Assembly: GCA_015680685.1 (NCBI GenBank)
Contig: MNCI01008572.1
Coordinates: 300,591-364,590 of the forward strand
DNA length: 64,000 bases
Reading direction: 5' to 3'
Source of the DNA: Gnetum montanum
Lineage: Eukaryota; Streptophyta; Gnetopsida; Gnetales; Gnetaceae
Each line of letters begins with the position of its first letter. Within the stretch, counting starts at the first letter, position 1. Shown here piece by piece: positions 1-10,089 of this stretch. The notes under the pieces were generated by a model, which worked only from the letters and a program-made list of their open reading frames with translations, did no database searches and had not been told where the DNA came from. The translations under genes and the position numbers were made by a program.

Positions 1-1010
1 TTAAAACTAGTGGCTTTGAGTCATTTGATCTCTTCAGTGAGGGTCTAGATGAGTTGGAAAGCTTGGTCCAAACCCAAGGATGTCACGGAGGATTGTGGGG
101 CTGTAGGAGCAGCCATCATTGGTAACATTGTTGGGGAAGTAGCCTATCCCATGGGGGGCACTGTTGCGGTCACTCCAGCAAGTGGTGTTGCCTAGGTGGT
201 CCATCACCCAATGGGTGGTGCTACCAGGGTAGCCACCATTAGTGGTGTCGTAGGGTTGGTTACTTGCTTGGTTGGTGGAGCGGCCCATAGCCTCACGTTT
301 TTATGCACTACATGTGGAACCTGATACGCTTGGGGTTTCATGTAGTGTGAAATTTGAGATAGTTGGGTGCTAGAAAAAGTAGTGGTTGCCATCCACCACG
401 CGGTTGAGGTAGGACCTGCTACTAATGATGGGATAGGTGAAAACGAGGTGATTGAAGTAGAACTCGCGTGAAGTTGTGACGTAGGCAGAGCGTGCACATT
501 CAGTAGCATAGATGTCACTGATGTTGGGTATGATATCAGGATAGACTAGGAAGGAAGAGTGTCTGGGAACAAAGTTGAAGGGCCTGTGTGTTGATAAGTT
601 AAAGACATGAGATGATTGCCCATCATCAAAAAAAGTCTAGGCTATGGTAGGATCATGGCATTAATGAAGGGGTAGAAGATAGGAGCTAGTTTGATCAGAA
701 GATAGAAGTGGAAGGGAAAGCCATGGTGTAGATTAGGCCACCACCTTCAGAGTGTCTTGCCCATACTAAAAGGATTCTTCATACTGGGACATTGTGTCCC
801 TTTTTCTTTCCCTACTTACTTGGACAAGTTGGTTTAAAATCCACTGGTACATCTCAGTTAACAGGATAGAGGTATTGGGAGTAGGGATAAACTCCCTCTC
901 ATTCTACTAGATGAACTCAAATTTACATTTCTCTTTGAGTTCATGATGGTCCAATGGTACATTTGCTTGCATTTTTTCACAGAGAAAATTGTATCACTCT
1001 TTATCTTGAG
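1..1010 (-). pseudogene. Gag N-terminal region (partial), Tat-like Ty3 element
   Basis: Minus-strand reading shows Ser/Thr/Pro/Gln-rich stretches in two frames (518-204 and 288-34), resembling the low-complexity N-terminal Gag segment at 10090-10480. The 3' part of the gene lies beyond the window edge. The placement fits: LTR 1737-4080, then a primer-site candidate, a leader, then this. No conserved Gag core is visible, so the call rests mainly on position and composition. It could be untranslated leader. Confidence 0.3.
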
Positions 1011-1199
1011 GTAGACATTCGGGTGATTACTATCATAGTCTCAGGGACTGTCTTGGCATAAGCACTAGGCTAGGTAGTCACTCGAGACCTACCATATTTT
1101 GGATAGAGCAAGGTACTTCCAAGCTCAATGTGGGAACTGTAGTGGTTATAGAATTCATTTTCTGTTGTAGTTGAAGACTGTAGGGAAGAGAGGCTGAAA

Positions 1200-1530
1200 C
1201 TGGGTATGCTTGTGAGTGTCGAAAATTAGTTTCCTTCATTGTTACATCTGCTACACTGTATAGGAGGTATAGAGTGTAATATGATAGGTAGCGTATCAGG
1301 ATGGATAGCATAACACAGTAGAAGATGTTACATAGTAAGCAGCATGACATTGTAGAGGGGCAGCGTAATGGGGTAGATAGTCGAGGAATTGCTATGTTGA
1401 AAAAGTTACTACGCTACCCAAAACACGAGTAGTGTAACACAGTTGAGTGAGGAAGTGGTCAGCGTATCACATTGATAGGCTTGCTATGCCACACAGGATG
1501 TAGGCAGTGTAGCATAGTTGACAAGCAACA
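1200..1530. repeat. Leader region with GTAGCATAG/GCTATGC words
   Basis: Between the primer-site candidate and the Gag-like region, words such as gtagcatag, gtagcgta and agtgtaacac recur. They are the same vocabulary as the LTR hairpin array at 2836-3690 but in looser order. I see no reading frame. The region may be leader DNA into which U3-type repeats spread. Confidence 0.5.
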
Positions 1531-1707
1531 TGATATAATAGACAGTTGGAGGCTTTCATCCTGTAGGGTTCTAGAGGAACTGTCATGGCGACTAGTCTAC
1601 ACCACTCAGTGCATAGACAACCACAAGGGTTTCATGTCTATACTAGTAGGTGATGGGGTATAGATAGTATGTAGGTTTACATGTGATGCACAAAAAAGGC
1701 ACAAAGA

Positions 1708-1727
1708 GGCTTTCCTTCTAGTGCCAA
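1708..1727 (-). other. Primer-binding-site candidate of the left Tat-like element
   Basis: Read on the minus strand, TTGGCACTAGAAGG followed by AAAGCC lies about 9 nt inside the LTR edge. A near match (TAGTGCTAGAAGAAGGGCC) sits at the same place beside the LTR fragment at 6328, and a looser one follows the LTR at 8881-10030. Repetition at the same position in three copies argues for a primer site. I cannot name the tRNA; it is not the tRNA-iMet or tRNA-Asp type seen elsewhere here. Confidence 0.45.
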
Positions 1728-2410
1728 AAACTATAGTGGGTAAGAACATCGGTGGCTGGAACACTGAGAGGTTACCAGGAGTATAGCCAAACCTCGGATC
1801 CATGCGAGGGCCGTGCTAGAGAAAACAAAAATGGGATGCCCTAAATGGTCTAGTCGATCAAACAGGAACTTACACGGTGTACAATAACCTTTTGTAAACA
1901 ATTTTTTTAAAATGTTGAGCATGGAGATTAAGATGGAGAAATCGTGGCACATAGGATAGTAAAAACATAACAAAATATGCAATTGAACAATAAACATGAA
2001 ACAATGCTCAATGACACAAAATATATGCTGTAATGAGATGAAATGGGCTTAAGTGAGAGAGTGCACTACCCCAAGAGTAGGGAATTTGATCTTTATTTGG
2101 CTAAAGAAGGTGTACAACTAGTGTGTAGTACTAGACAAGCACAACTTATAATGTAATGGTATGGTTACAGCTCCCTGATTGTTGCCAATGGCCTAGTAAC
2201 AAGAACTAGTGAGTCAATGCTCACTGGGTTGAGAAAGATCTAAGAAGTGATACCGTTGGGGTTTTCTATTCATCAACTTGCTGCTTGCCAGTCTCTTTGC
2301 TAAAGCTAATCGCTAGAAAGCCAAATGCCAAAATTCTAGTCTCCAATCACAAGAAAGCCAAGTCAAAAGCCAAAAATGCCAAAGGGCCCCTTTGAACATT
2401 GTTCGTTGGG

Positions 2411-2420
2411 GCATTTATAG
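2411..2420 (-). promoter_or_regulatory. LTR TATA box
   Basis: Minus-strand CTATAAATGC. The same words occur at 9354-9363 and, as CTATAAATGT, at 15288-15297 in the related LTRs, each time just downstream of the GTAGC-type repeats. This is the probable Pol II start region of the element. Confidence 0.6.
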
Positions 2421-2835
2421 AGCTAGATGTAGGAGAGAGATGTGGTTTGGATGCCATGTGTCTTGGATCCCACATGGTGCAAACATGAAAGTGCCATACT
2501 GCCATGTAGTGCTATGCTGCAATGTTACGTTGGACATGAAACCTACTATGCTGTGACCATACCATTTAGAATGTGTGTGCCAAAATCCAAGGAACCACCA
2601 TGCTTACAAGAAATGCCAATGTCAAATGTAAAATGGAGCCTACACTCCAAGGCTACGTCTTCCCTTCTCTTGCGAGTAGGGTCAAGTGTAGGGAAAACTT
2701 TGGGGATCATCAGGGGGTGCAAAACAAAGCAAACTGCTGATATTTTCTATTAATGAGATGCTAGAGTACAAATGGCCATTATCAAAAAGGTTTGAAGCTT
2801 CTGGAGATGCCATGGGGCTTCCACATAAGTGTTAC

Positions 2836-3690
2836 ACTGCCTACACTGCCTAGCATATCAGTGTAGCATAAACACCAGCACACTATGCTATGCTACGCTG
2901 CGTAGCATAGCCGTCAGTCATGAGATAAATATTTCCTAAAAATTGAAGATATACCTCTAAGGCCTAGCTAGGTAAGCAAATTTAATGATTGGCGACCTTG
3001 CTTTTCATTTTGAAAGGTCCTAGGACCTATGGAGTTCATCCTTGGGACACTTTCGTGCTTTGTGTCCTTGCTACGCTATGCAACATAGCACAGCGTAACA
3101 ACTAGTGTGACATGAATCCTTACTTGATTTGAAATGCTTTATCAAGAAAATTTACTTAGAACCCAAGGGTGAATTAGGACAGGTAGTCTTAGAGGTCAGA
3201 GTATGGCCAAGTGTGATTCCTTTGCTAAGACCACTTGCCAGAGGACCTTTGTGCTTTCTGACCTTGGTACGCTATGCTACGCTATGTAGCATAGCATCCA
3301 GTTTAGCTTGAATTTTGACTTACTTCGTAAATGTTTTGTCAGGGGATGTCAGTCATGTCTTGGCATGGTAGCAGAGCAAGCATGTTTGATGGTTGAAGCA
3401 TGAGAAATTATGTTTACTTTGCCAAAACAGTCTGTGCTGAAGCATTATCACAGTGGAGCCTTGCTATGCTATGCTATGTTGTGTAGTGTAGCACAGTGTA
3501 GCACTAAAATGAAGATGATTTTTGACAAAAATTGCCACATTTTCCTATGTCATGCTGATCATGCTTCAAGGATGAGTTAGGGTAGGTATCCTAGGGGGCT
3601 GAACAATTGTCAACTGCATCTTTGGTGCCTGTTCAGTCTCCATATGGCCTACTACGCTATGCAACGTAGCATAGCATAGTAGGTTTCACA
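2836..3690. repeat. Hairpin repeats at 183-201 bp spacing in U3
   Basis: Five inverted-repeat cores centre near 2899, 3082, 3283, 3483 and 3666. The best are 2888-2910 (10-bp perfect arms CTATGCTACG/CGTAGCATAG, 3-nt loop) and 3271-3295 (10-bp perfect arms, 5-nt loop). The core at 3648-3683 has 14-bp arms with one mismatch. Flanking DNA between cores is also partly alike (for example the words before the cores at 3070 and 3270), so these look like units of an old tandem duplication. Confidence 0.7.
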
Positions 3691-4080
3691 GTTGGAAAAC
3701 TTGCCAAATTGTTTAGTCCATCTTGAATACTTTTAGCAGCTCCTAGCGTGGTCCCTAGATAGACCATCAACTAGGTCATGTGTCAAGCTTGGCAAGCTAG
3801 AGGATGTAACAAGCCTGTTAGCCTGGGAGATAGAAAATTTGTTGGACTATACGATCTAGCGCTGGTGCCTTTTTCATGAAAATTGGCCTTATGGTTGGGT
3901 GTTGTGTTGACTATGCTGTAGAGGTTGGCAGGTAGGCTTGGAAGTGACATTACAGGCATTAGGACTTCTGGAGTGCCATGTTGTCTGCATGTTCCAATGT
4001 GACACCATGCTTGCAGAGATCCTTACCCAAATTTTGGGAATGTGCTAAGTCATGAGAGTCCTGAAATTGATGGTGTTTCA

Positions 4081-6290
4081 CCAGGGGCCTCTAAGAAAGA
4101 GGATCCAAGGCATCTTGGATGATCTAGTTGATGACCCAAGGACTTGAGAAATGTAAATGGGGGTAAAAATAATGATAAGGAATAATGCAATTCTAATATA
4201 AAATAATGCACAGAATCAAAAATTTGAAGACTTGCATAGCAAACAAACTATGAAATTTATTATAATGAAAATATTATGAACAAACAAAGTTCAGAATGTA
4301 TACAAGTGGTTTGAATCCTATTGAAGTTGGTAGTTTCACATACCATAGCCAACTCCACGATCCAAGTGCTCTCCATCTTCCAAAAGGAAAACACCTCATA
4401 GTTTCCTTTCACAAATCTACAACATTGGTTATAGGGTAGGGGGTAAGATGTGTGAAGGACTTTTGTCATAAAAGGGGTATCACATTGGGATTCTTGATGT
4501 GCAAGTAGCCCAGTGTTGCTCTAGAAAGCCTCACACAAGAATCAAGGTTACAAGTGTTGAAAATAGTTGTAAGTTCCATGCTTAAGAGTTGCTTCAAAAG
4601 ATTTCTTTTCTTTGCTAAGTTAAAACAAAAAGCTTAGGAATTCAAAAGCCATGGAAACTTCAAAAAAAGGTGAAAACATTTAAAGGTGTTTAGAATTGGT
4701 TTATATAGGTTATATAACTACTAAATTATGATTTTAAATTTCTGTCATGATTTCTAATAGATTGATGTCACATGCAAGTGTGGAAGGTGTTTGATTCCAT
4801 CTTAGCTACAATTTATGATAAGTTTTGACATCCCCAAGGCACCAAAACCATGTTGTTGATTACCAAAAAATAGTAAATGGACTTTTCATTCATGTTGGCT
4901 TCTTCCACCCAAGTTGGTCTTCCAGTAACAACACTAGAGTTTCAGGAGCAATGTTGAGAATCACTAAAAATGGCCACTCCAACCAGTCTAATGCTATCCT
5001 TGATGTGGCCACATTAACCTTACGATGACTACACTAGCCATAATTGGGGGAATGATAGTCAAATCCCCCAATGTTGGGCATAGCTGTTGCTAGCATAGTA
5101 AAGGTCATAACTCTCACAAAACCCATGAAAATTCCAACTTTGGTAGTTCAAAAGGCATTTTTCACCTCCCCAAGCCCAAATATAAACATGGTAGGACCTT
5201 TTCCACTTGGGAAGTGAGGCTATAATAACTTATGAAGCATTTTTGAACTACACAATTTAAAGTATGTCAAATTACATCTCATGGATTACAATCTCTACAT
5301 TTTACAAAGAAATTAAAACCTCAAGTTTCATGGGGTGAAGGTTACAAGGCTAACAAGGCTCTAACATGCATTTTCTTAGTGGTGTTTCAGTCTTGATCTT
5401 ACTTTAAACTAGCTTACTCACTTTCTATGACCTCGTCATAGACATCAAACAATTGGGCTAACATGTGTATATAGAACTCTATGAGTTGTATGTGGTTATA
5501 GGGGGAAGGAATTTATTCCTTCCATTTCTATGAATTATCTTAAAATGACATTTAAAATCTAATTCCTTGCACATGATACGTATATTGGATTGTATTTTAA
5601 AGTAAATGAAGTTGTACTAATCCTTATTGATATAAGCATATGAGGGAATTTGACCTAGACTTATAAGGATTGGTGATGTTCAATAATAGTAGGTCTTTTG
5701 GGTTACAAATGTAGGTAAAGTGCTGATTACTAGCCATGTCGATGATGTTTTGAGGTAAGATGGTTTACATGAAAGATCTAAACAACATAGAATTGAGGTA
5801 TAAGAAAATGTGATAAAGGATTTAACAACATAAATGAGAATTGTGTGTAGCATGAATACTGAAATAGTGTAAATGAGATGTGGCATAAAAATAGTGGTAG
5901 TATAAAAAAAATTAGGTCATCTATAAGTGCAAAAAATAAGGAGAAAAATAAAATAAACTACAAATGTAAAAATAACTTTCAAAAACATAATGAAGCAAAC
6001 TAGTCCTAGCATATTCAACAAAATGTTTTTTTAGGAAACACTAGGATCTCAAGAAAAGATAGGAGCAGATTTTAAGAATTTTAGAGGTTGAAGATCAGTG
6101 TATTTACAAAATCTTCACCACACAAGACGTATTTGCAATAAAGAGAAAAATGATAAGACATGAAAGCTAGAAAAAGTTTGATGCATAATTTCTTAAAATC
6201 CCTCAAAAACAACTCTCACACACTAAACATGCTCTAGTATACTGATAAAAATGGGAAAAGTGGCTGTATTTAGGTTTAGGGAAAGAAAGT
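4081..6290. other. No recognisable gene
   Basis: AT-rich DNA with scattered stops in all frames. Minus-strand open stretches at 4260-4469 and 5680-5886 show no motif I recognise. By position it would be the internal part of the element whose LTR fragment starts at 6328, but I see no Gag core to prove this. Confidence 0.5.
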
Positions 6291-6297
6291 AGGGGGA

Positions 6298-6320
6298 GGC
6301 CCTTCTTCTAGCACTAGAAA
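6298..6320 (-). other. Primer-binding-site candidate beside LTR fragment
   Basis: The minus strand reads TTTCTAGTGCTAGAAG then AAGGGCC, very close to the candidate at 1708-1727 (TTGGCACTAGAAGG, AAAGCC). It lies just left of sequence resembling the end of the same LTR family. Confidence 0.4.
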
Positions 6321-6327
6321 ACTATAA

Positions 6328-6984
6328 TGACAGAAAAATTTAGCATTGAGAACTTAAGATCTTTATGCAAAATATTTTCACTTTAACATTCATTGGCTTA
6401 GAAAGGATCTGAGCTATCATAGGTGATCTTGTTGATCACTTAATAACTTAATAGTTTTCTATTAGGATGAGAATGGTGCAAATGAGTGATAACATAAAAT
6501 TAATAGATCTAATGCTAGATTTGTGAGTGAATTAAGAGACAATGTAGAAAATGAAAGAAAAATATGGATAAAAAATGAAGAATTGTACTAATATTAGAAG
6601 AATGTAGGATGAGAAAATACACATTGAAAAGCCTCTATGGTTTTCAAAGTGTGGAACTATGAATATTTGTGAAATCACTTTGAAAGTTTTGTTGGAGATT
6701 TGATGCATGGGTGGGTGGGGTGTATTCTATGAATGTCTTAAATATGTTTTTCTTGCTTGATCTATGTTGGATGGAAGCTCTAATAGGTTCTTAATGCTCA
6801 CAATGATCAACATTATGGAAATGGCTCTAGGCTCTCAAATCTCTCTCTACTCCAAAAATCTTAAGTTTTGAAGAGTTTTGAAGATTAGAAAGTCCCTCAA
6901 AATGGCATTGGCTCTTGCTTAAATAGGCCATGATTTGCTATTTCTATGTTGACTCAGGGGAGCCCAAGAAAACATTATTTCCTC
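6328..6984 (-). repeat. LTR fragment (R-U5 part), Tat-like family
   Basis: Positioned like the R-U5 part of LTR 1737-4080: primer-site candidate on the left and a TATA-like minus-strand CCTATTTAAGC at about 6918-6927. There is no GCTACGC array; the U3 side ends where the chromovirus protease begins near 6985. Similarity to the other LTRs is weak outside the left end, so this is tentative. Confidence 0.35.
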
Positions 6985-7290
6985 TAGGGTAGTTGCTATA
7001 TTGGGTTGGTAACTAATTCTCATCCAAGACCCTATAAGGTGCATTGGTTGTCTAAATATTTTTTCCAAGAGGTGAAGGAAGAATGTACTTTGAAACTTAA
7101 AATTGAAAGTTTTCATGATGTTTTGAGGTGTGATGTGCTTCCAATATATTGTGTTGATGTAATTCTTGGTAGACCTTGGAATTTTGACAATTGTGCTCAG
7201 TTTGATCAAGCAAGAAATATGTGGAGTGTTGTTAGACCTAATGGAATCCATGATTTGATTCCAATGATAGCTAAATTAGTGAGGTAGGAA
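6985..7290 (+). pseudogene. Retropepsin-like protease (C-terminal half), chromovirus
   Basis: Shows the plant Ty3 protease pattern HPRPYKVHWL near residue 5 of the open stretch at 7006, then CDVLPIYCVDVILGRPW, the hydrophobic-GRPW flap-to-end block that closes these proteases. The catalytic D-S/T-G would lie upstream, where a stop (6985-6987) and decay leave nothing readable. The family cuts the Gag-Pol polyprotein. It sits directly upstream of RT, as expected. Confidence 0.75.
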
Positions 7291-7431
7291 ATCTCACTTA
7301 ATTCTTTCTTGATCCTTCTAGGAGAGAGGGAATACATTAAGAAACATGATGGAACTAGTTTTTATTTTGTTGTTATGATAATAGTTGTTGCTAACCATGA
7401 TGATATGTAGGTTGATCTTCCTACAAGTGTG

Positions 7432-8330
7432 CTAGGCTTGAAAGAGAAATTTTCCAAGGTGTTTAAGGTGGAATTGGATGAACTACTACTAATGAGGAAT
7501 GTACAACATTAGATTGACTTCATTCCTAGTGCTACCATTCCAAATGAGAGAGATTATAGAATGATGCCAAATTAGAGGATTGAATTGCAAAGGCAAGTAG
7601 AATGGTTACTTTCAAATGGCTTCATGAGGGAATCCATTTTACCTTGTGCAATTCTAGTGGTGTTGATGTCAAATAAGGATAGTGATGAATGGAGGATGTG
7701 CATTGATTCTAGGGTAGTGAATAGGATAATGGTGAGGTACATGTTTCCTATTTTAAGAATGGATGATTTCCTTGATGTCCTTACCAATGTTGAAATTTTT
7801 AGCAAAATGTTTTTAAAGAGTGATTACCATCAAATCAAAATTAGGCCTACTGATGAGTGAAAGACAACTTTCAGAACACAAGATGGATTGTTTGAGTGGT
7901 TATTGATGTCATTTGGGCTCACAAATATACCTAGTACATTTATGTGGTTGATGCATGATGTCTTGAAGGAATTAATTGGAAAGTGTTGTATTATATTTCT
8001 TAACAATATTTTTGTGTATAGCTCTAATGAGGAAGAGCACTTGGATCACTTGAAGATGGTGTTCCTTAAGTTGAAGGAGGCACAATTGGTGATCAACATG
8101 AAGAAGATTCATTTCTTCAAGAGGAAAATAACATATTTGGATCATGTGGTTTTAAAAGATTAGATTCAAATGTAAGGTATCAAGGTGAAGCCTATTAGAG
8201 ATTGGACAACTCCTAAGAATATTGAAGAGGTAAGATCATTCCTTGGTTTAGCATGTTTTTATAGATGGTTCAACAAAAGTGTGTGGTATTTTGTGGCCTA
8301 TGTTTGCTTTATTAAAGAAAAATAAAGAAT
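7432..8330 (+). pseudogene. Reverse transcriptase, chromovirus, catalytic pair lost
   Basis: Recognisable RT blocks: EWRMCIDSRVVNRIM (palm entry), KSDYHQIKI, FRTQDGLFEWLLMSFGLTN, then the YxDD position, which reads FLNNIFVYSS with both aspartates now Asn (codons 8002-8007), and RSFLGLACFYRWF at the end. In-frame stops occur around 7510, 7573, 7858 and 8161. The enzyme copies element RNA to DNA; with the D-D pair gone and stops present this copy cannot. Confidence 0.85.
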
Positions 8331-8379
8331 TTAGGTGGGATAATGAAATCCAAGGGAGATTTTACTTGTTGAAAGTAAA

Positions 8380-8780
8380 TATTACCAGTGAACTAGTGCT
8401 TGCAATTCCTTTCAAAAATTTTTTAAGATGGAGGTGGATGTAAGTGGACTTACCATTATTAGGGTACTTTCACAAGAAGGTAGGCCTATTGCTTTATTTT
8501 CTAAAAATTTGAATGAGTCAAGGAAAAAATATAGCATATATGAGGAGTTGTACATTATTCTTAAAGAAATCAAGAATTTGAGGCATTACTTGTTGCCCAA
8601 AGAATTCACTTTGATGATGGACCACAAAGCACCTCAATTTCCAAACTTACAAAAGAAGTTGAGTGCAAAGCACATGAAGTGGATTGCACATTTACAAGAG
8701 TTCAATCTTATTGTGAAGAAAAAAGTAGGAAAGCCAATGTAGTGGTTAATGCATTATCTACATTACATGTGGTGATTCTA
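8380..8780 (+). pseudogene. RNase H domain, chromovirus
   Basis: Blocks typical of the RT-linked RNase H: VDVSGLTIIRVLSQEGRPIA, FSKNLNESRKKYSIYEEL, LRHYLLPKEFTLMMDHKA and KHMKWIAHLQEFNL, ending near the usual VADALS position (here VVVNALS). The family degrades RNA in RNA-DNA hybrids. The frame follows RT after a frameshift near 8270. The linker to INT is cut at 8880 by the nested element. Confidence 0.85.
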
Positions 8781-8875
8781 AATGTACATCATGTGGAAGG
8801 TATGAGTGATTTTTATTTTTGTATGAGCATGATGTTGATTTTGGGTAGGTTTAGAGGAGCCTCAAAGAGCCATTG

Positions 8876-8880
8876 ATGAA
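8876..8880 (+). other. Target-site duplication, left copy (ATGAA)
   Basis: ATGAA at 8876-8880 is repeated at 16024-16028, directly outside the two ends of the nested element. The chromovirus reading frame that stops on the left resumes in the same phase on the right, which fits a 5-bp Ty3 target duplication. Confidence 0.7.
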
Positions 8881-8949
8881 TGAAACACCACAAAATTTTA
8901 GGTCTTGGAATCTCGACTACAAATTTGGCTAAGTGTTGAAACGATTCAC

Positions 8950-9245
8950 ATGTCACGTTGCGTAGCGTAGCACCTTGTTACACTATGTATCGTAGCATAG
9001 TGTAGCACCTTGTTACGCTGCGTAGTGTAGTGTAGCGTAGCACCCTGTTACGTTATGTAGCATAGCACAACATAGCACCCTGTCACACTGCAGTGTAGCA
9101 CCCATGTCTACTACAGTGTAGTACCCATGTCTACTACAGTGTAGCACCATGTCTATTGCAGCGTAGCACCCATGTCTATTGCAGCATAGCCCCCATGTCT
9201 ACTGCAATGTATCACCCATGTCTACTATAGCATAGCACCCTATCC
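8950..9245 (+). repeat. U3 tandem arrays: GCGTAGC words and a 23-bp repeat
   Basis: From 8950 to 9090 the words GCGTAGCGTAGCACC-TTGTTAC recur in variable units of roughly 45 bp. From 9093 to 9245 a 23-bp unit (core GTAGCACCCATGTCTACT) runs about 6.5 times. The same layout, one or two units shorter, is at 14975-15190. It ends about 110 bp upstream of the TATA box. Confidence 0.8.
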
Positions 9246-9353
9246 AACATTGCAGCTAGCATCCCATGTCTTACACGTAACATGGGATGAGCATGGTCCC
9301 ACCCACCACACTACCACATGGCACTTGATCCACATTTTGGACTAACCCTAGCC

Positions 9354-9363
9354 CTATAAATGC
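9354..9363 (+). promoter_or_regulatory. LTR TATA box
   Basis: CTATAAATGC, preserved at the same place in the right LTR (15288-15297) and in the long minus-strand LTR (2411-2420). Confidence 0.6.
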
Positions 9364-10089
9364 CCTTGCTTCCTTTTAAGAGGAGAAAGGAGGAGGGTTG
9401 GCATTCATTTCTCACTAGTAAGGTAGTTGGCATTTCCATTTTGTCATTTGACACTTTGGCATCTTGGTACCTAGCTTCATGGATGAACGAGACCTAGAGC
9501 ACACTACACTAGTAGAGAGGCACAACTATATCACACGATACACTACATCCCCATTACAGCCCTATAGAACATCACATGGTACACCATGGCTATTAACCTA
9601 GTAGGCACAGTCCAACATAGTGAGCACCAGACTTCATAGCTTGACACCATCGAGGCTGTGACTACACTCCCACTATGTCTATTGTACACTGTGTATCCCT
9701 TTGTGAATTAGCTATGCTTCCTCTTTTGGGGCGGTGCACTACTGTTCTCAAACTCTATTGCATTTCTCAAGCATTTCTCTTTGGCATTCAATGTAACACT
9801 TATAATTTCTCACTTTTCATACATATTTTCATGTTCACATCATAGTTTTTAGGCTGAGAAACCTTGCTATGCTCTAGCCTTCCTAGACCTGATGCCCGCA
9901 CGTAATGTAGTATAAACTCTTCTCACACATAGCCATTTTAACACCACATAAGTACCTCTACACCGTTCAAGATAAGACCATAAGTATCAACAAGACCGTT
10001 TAGGACACCCCATTTCTATTTTCTCCAACATTGTGAGAGGGGGCTCTTACACTTGGAGTGGGCCCTCTACACCATCTTCCAATGACCAT

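Larger units (their letters stand above)
1737..4080 (-). repeat. Long LTR of a minus-strand Tat-like Ty3 element
   Basis: The right end reads, on the minus strand, TGAAACACCATC, matching the start TGAAACACCA of the LTRs at 8881 and 14899. The left end (about 1737-1860) matches the last 130 bp of LTR 14899-16023 word for word in places (for example the block ending CCAGCCACC-GATGTT versus CCAACCACT-AATGTT). At 2344 bp it is about twice as long as those two LTRs; most of the extra length is the hairpin repeat array. A TATA box at 2411-2420 lies downstream of that array. Confidence 0.75.
8881..10030 (+). repeat. 5' LTR of nested Tat-like element
   Basis: Starts TGAAACACCACAAAATTTT, the same as 14899, and stays clearly alike through the GTAGC arrays, the TATA box, the block GGAGAAAGGAGGAGGGTTGG and the words near 9990-10030. 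The last about 80 bp of the right LTR have no counterpart here. Either the left copy lost its end or decayed beyond recognition, so 10030 is approximate. Confidence 0.8.

Noticed and set aside
2836-3690. CRISPR-like array (repeats at even spacing)
   Set aside because: Cores are imperfect and the spacers are 150 bp or more and partly alike. The setting is an LTR in plant DNA with no cas-like genes.
7006-8876. Possible functional host genes from the plus-strand open stretches
   Set aside because: They are AP, RT and RNase H blocks in retroelement order, with in-frame stops and a lost catalytic pair.
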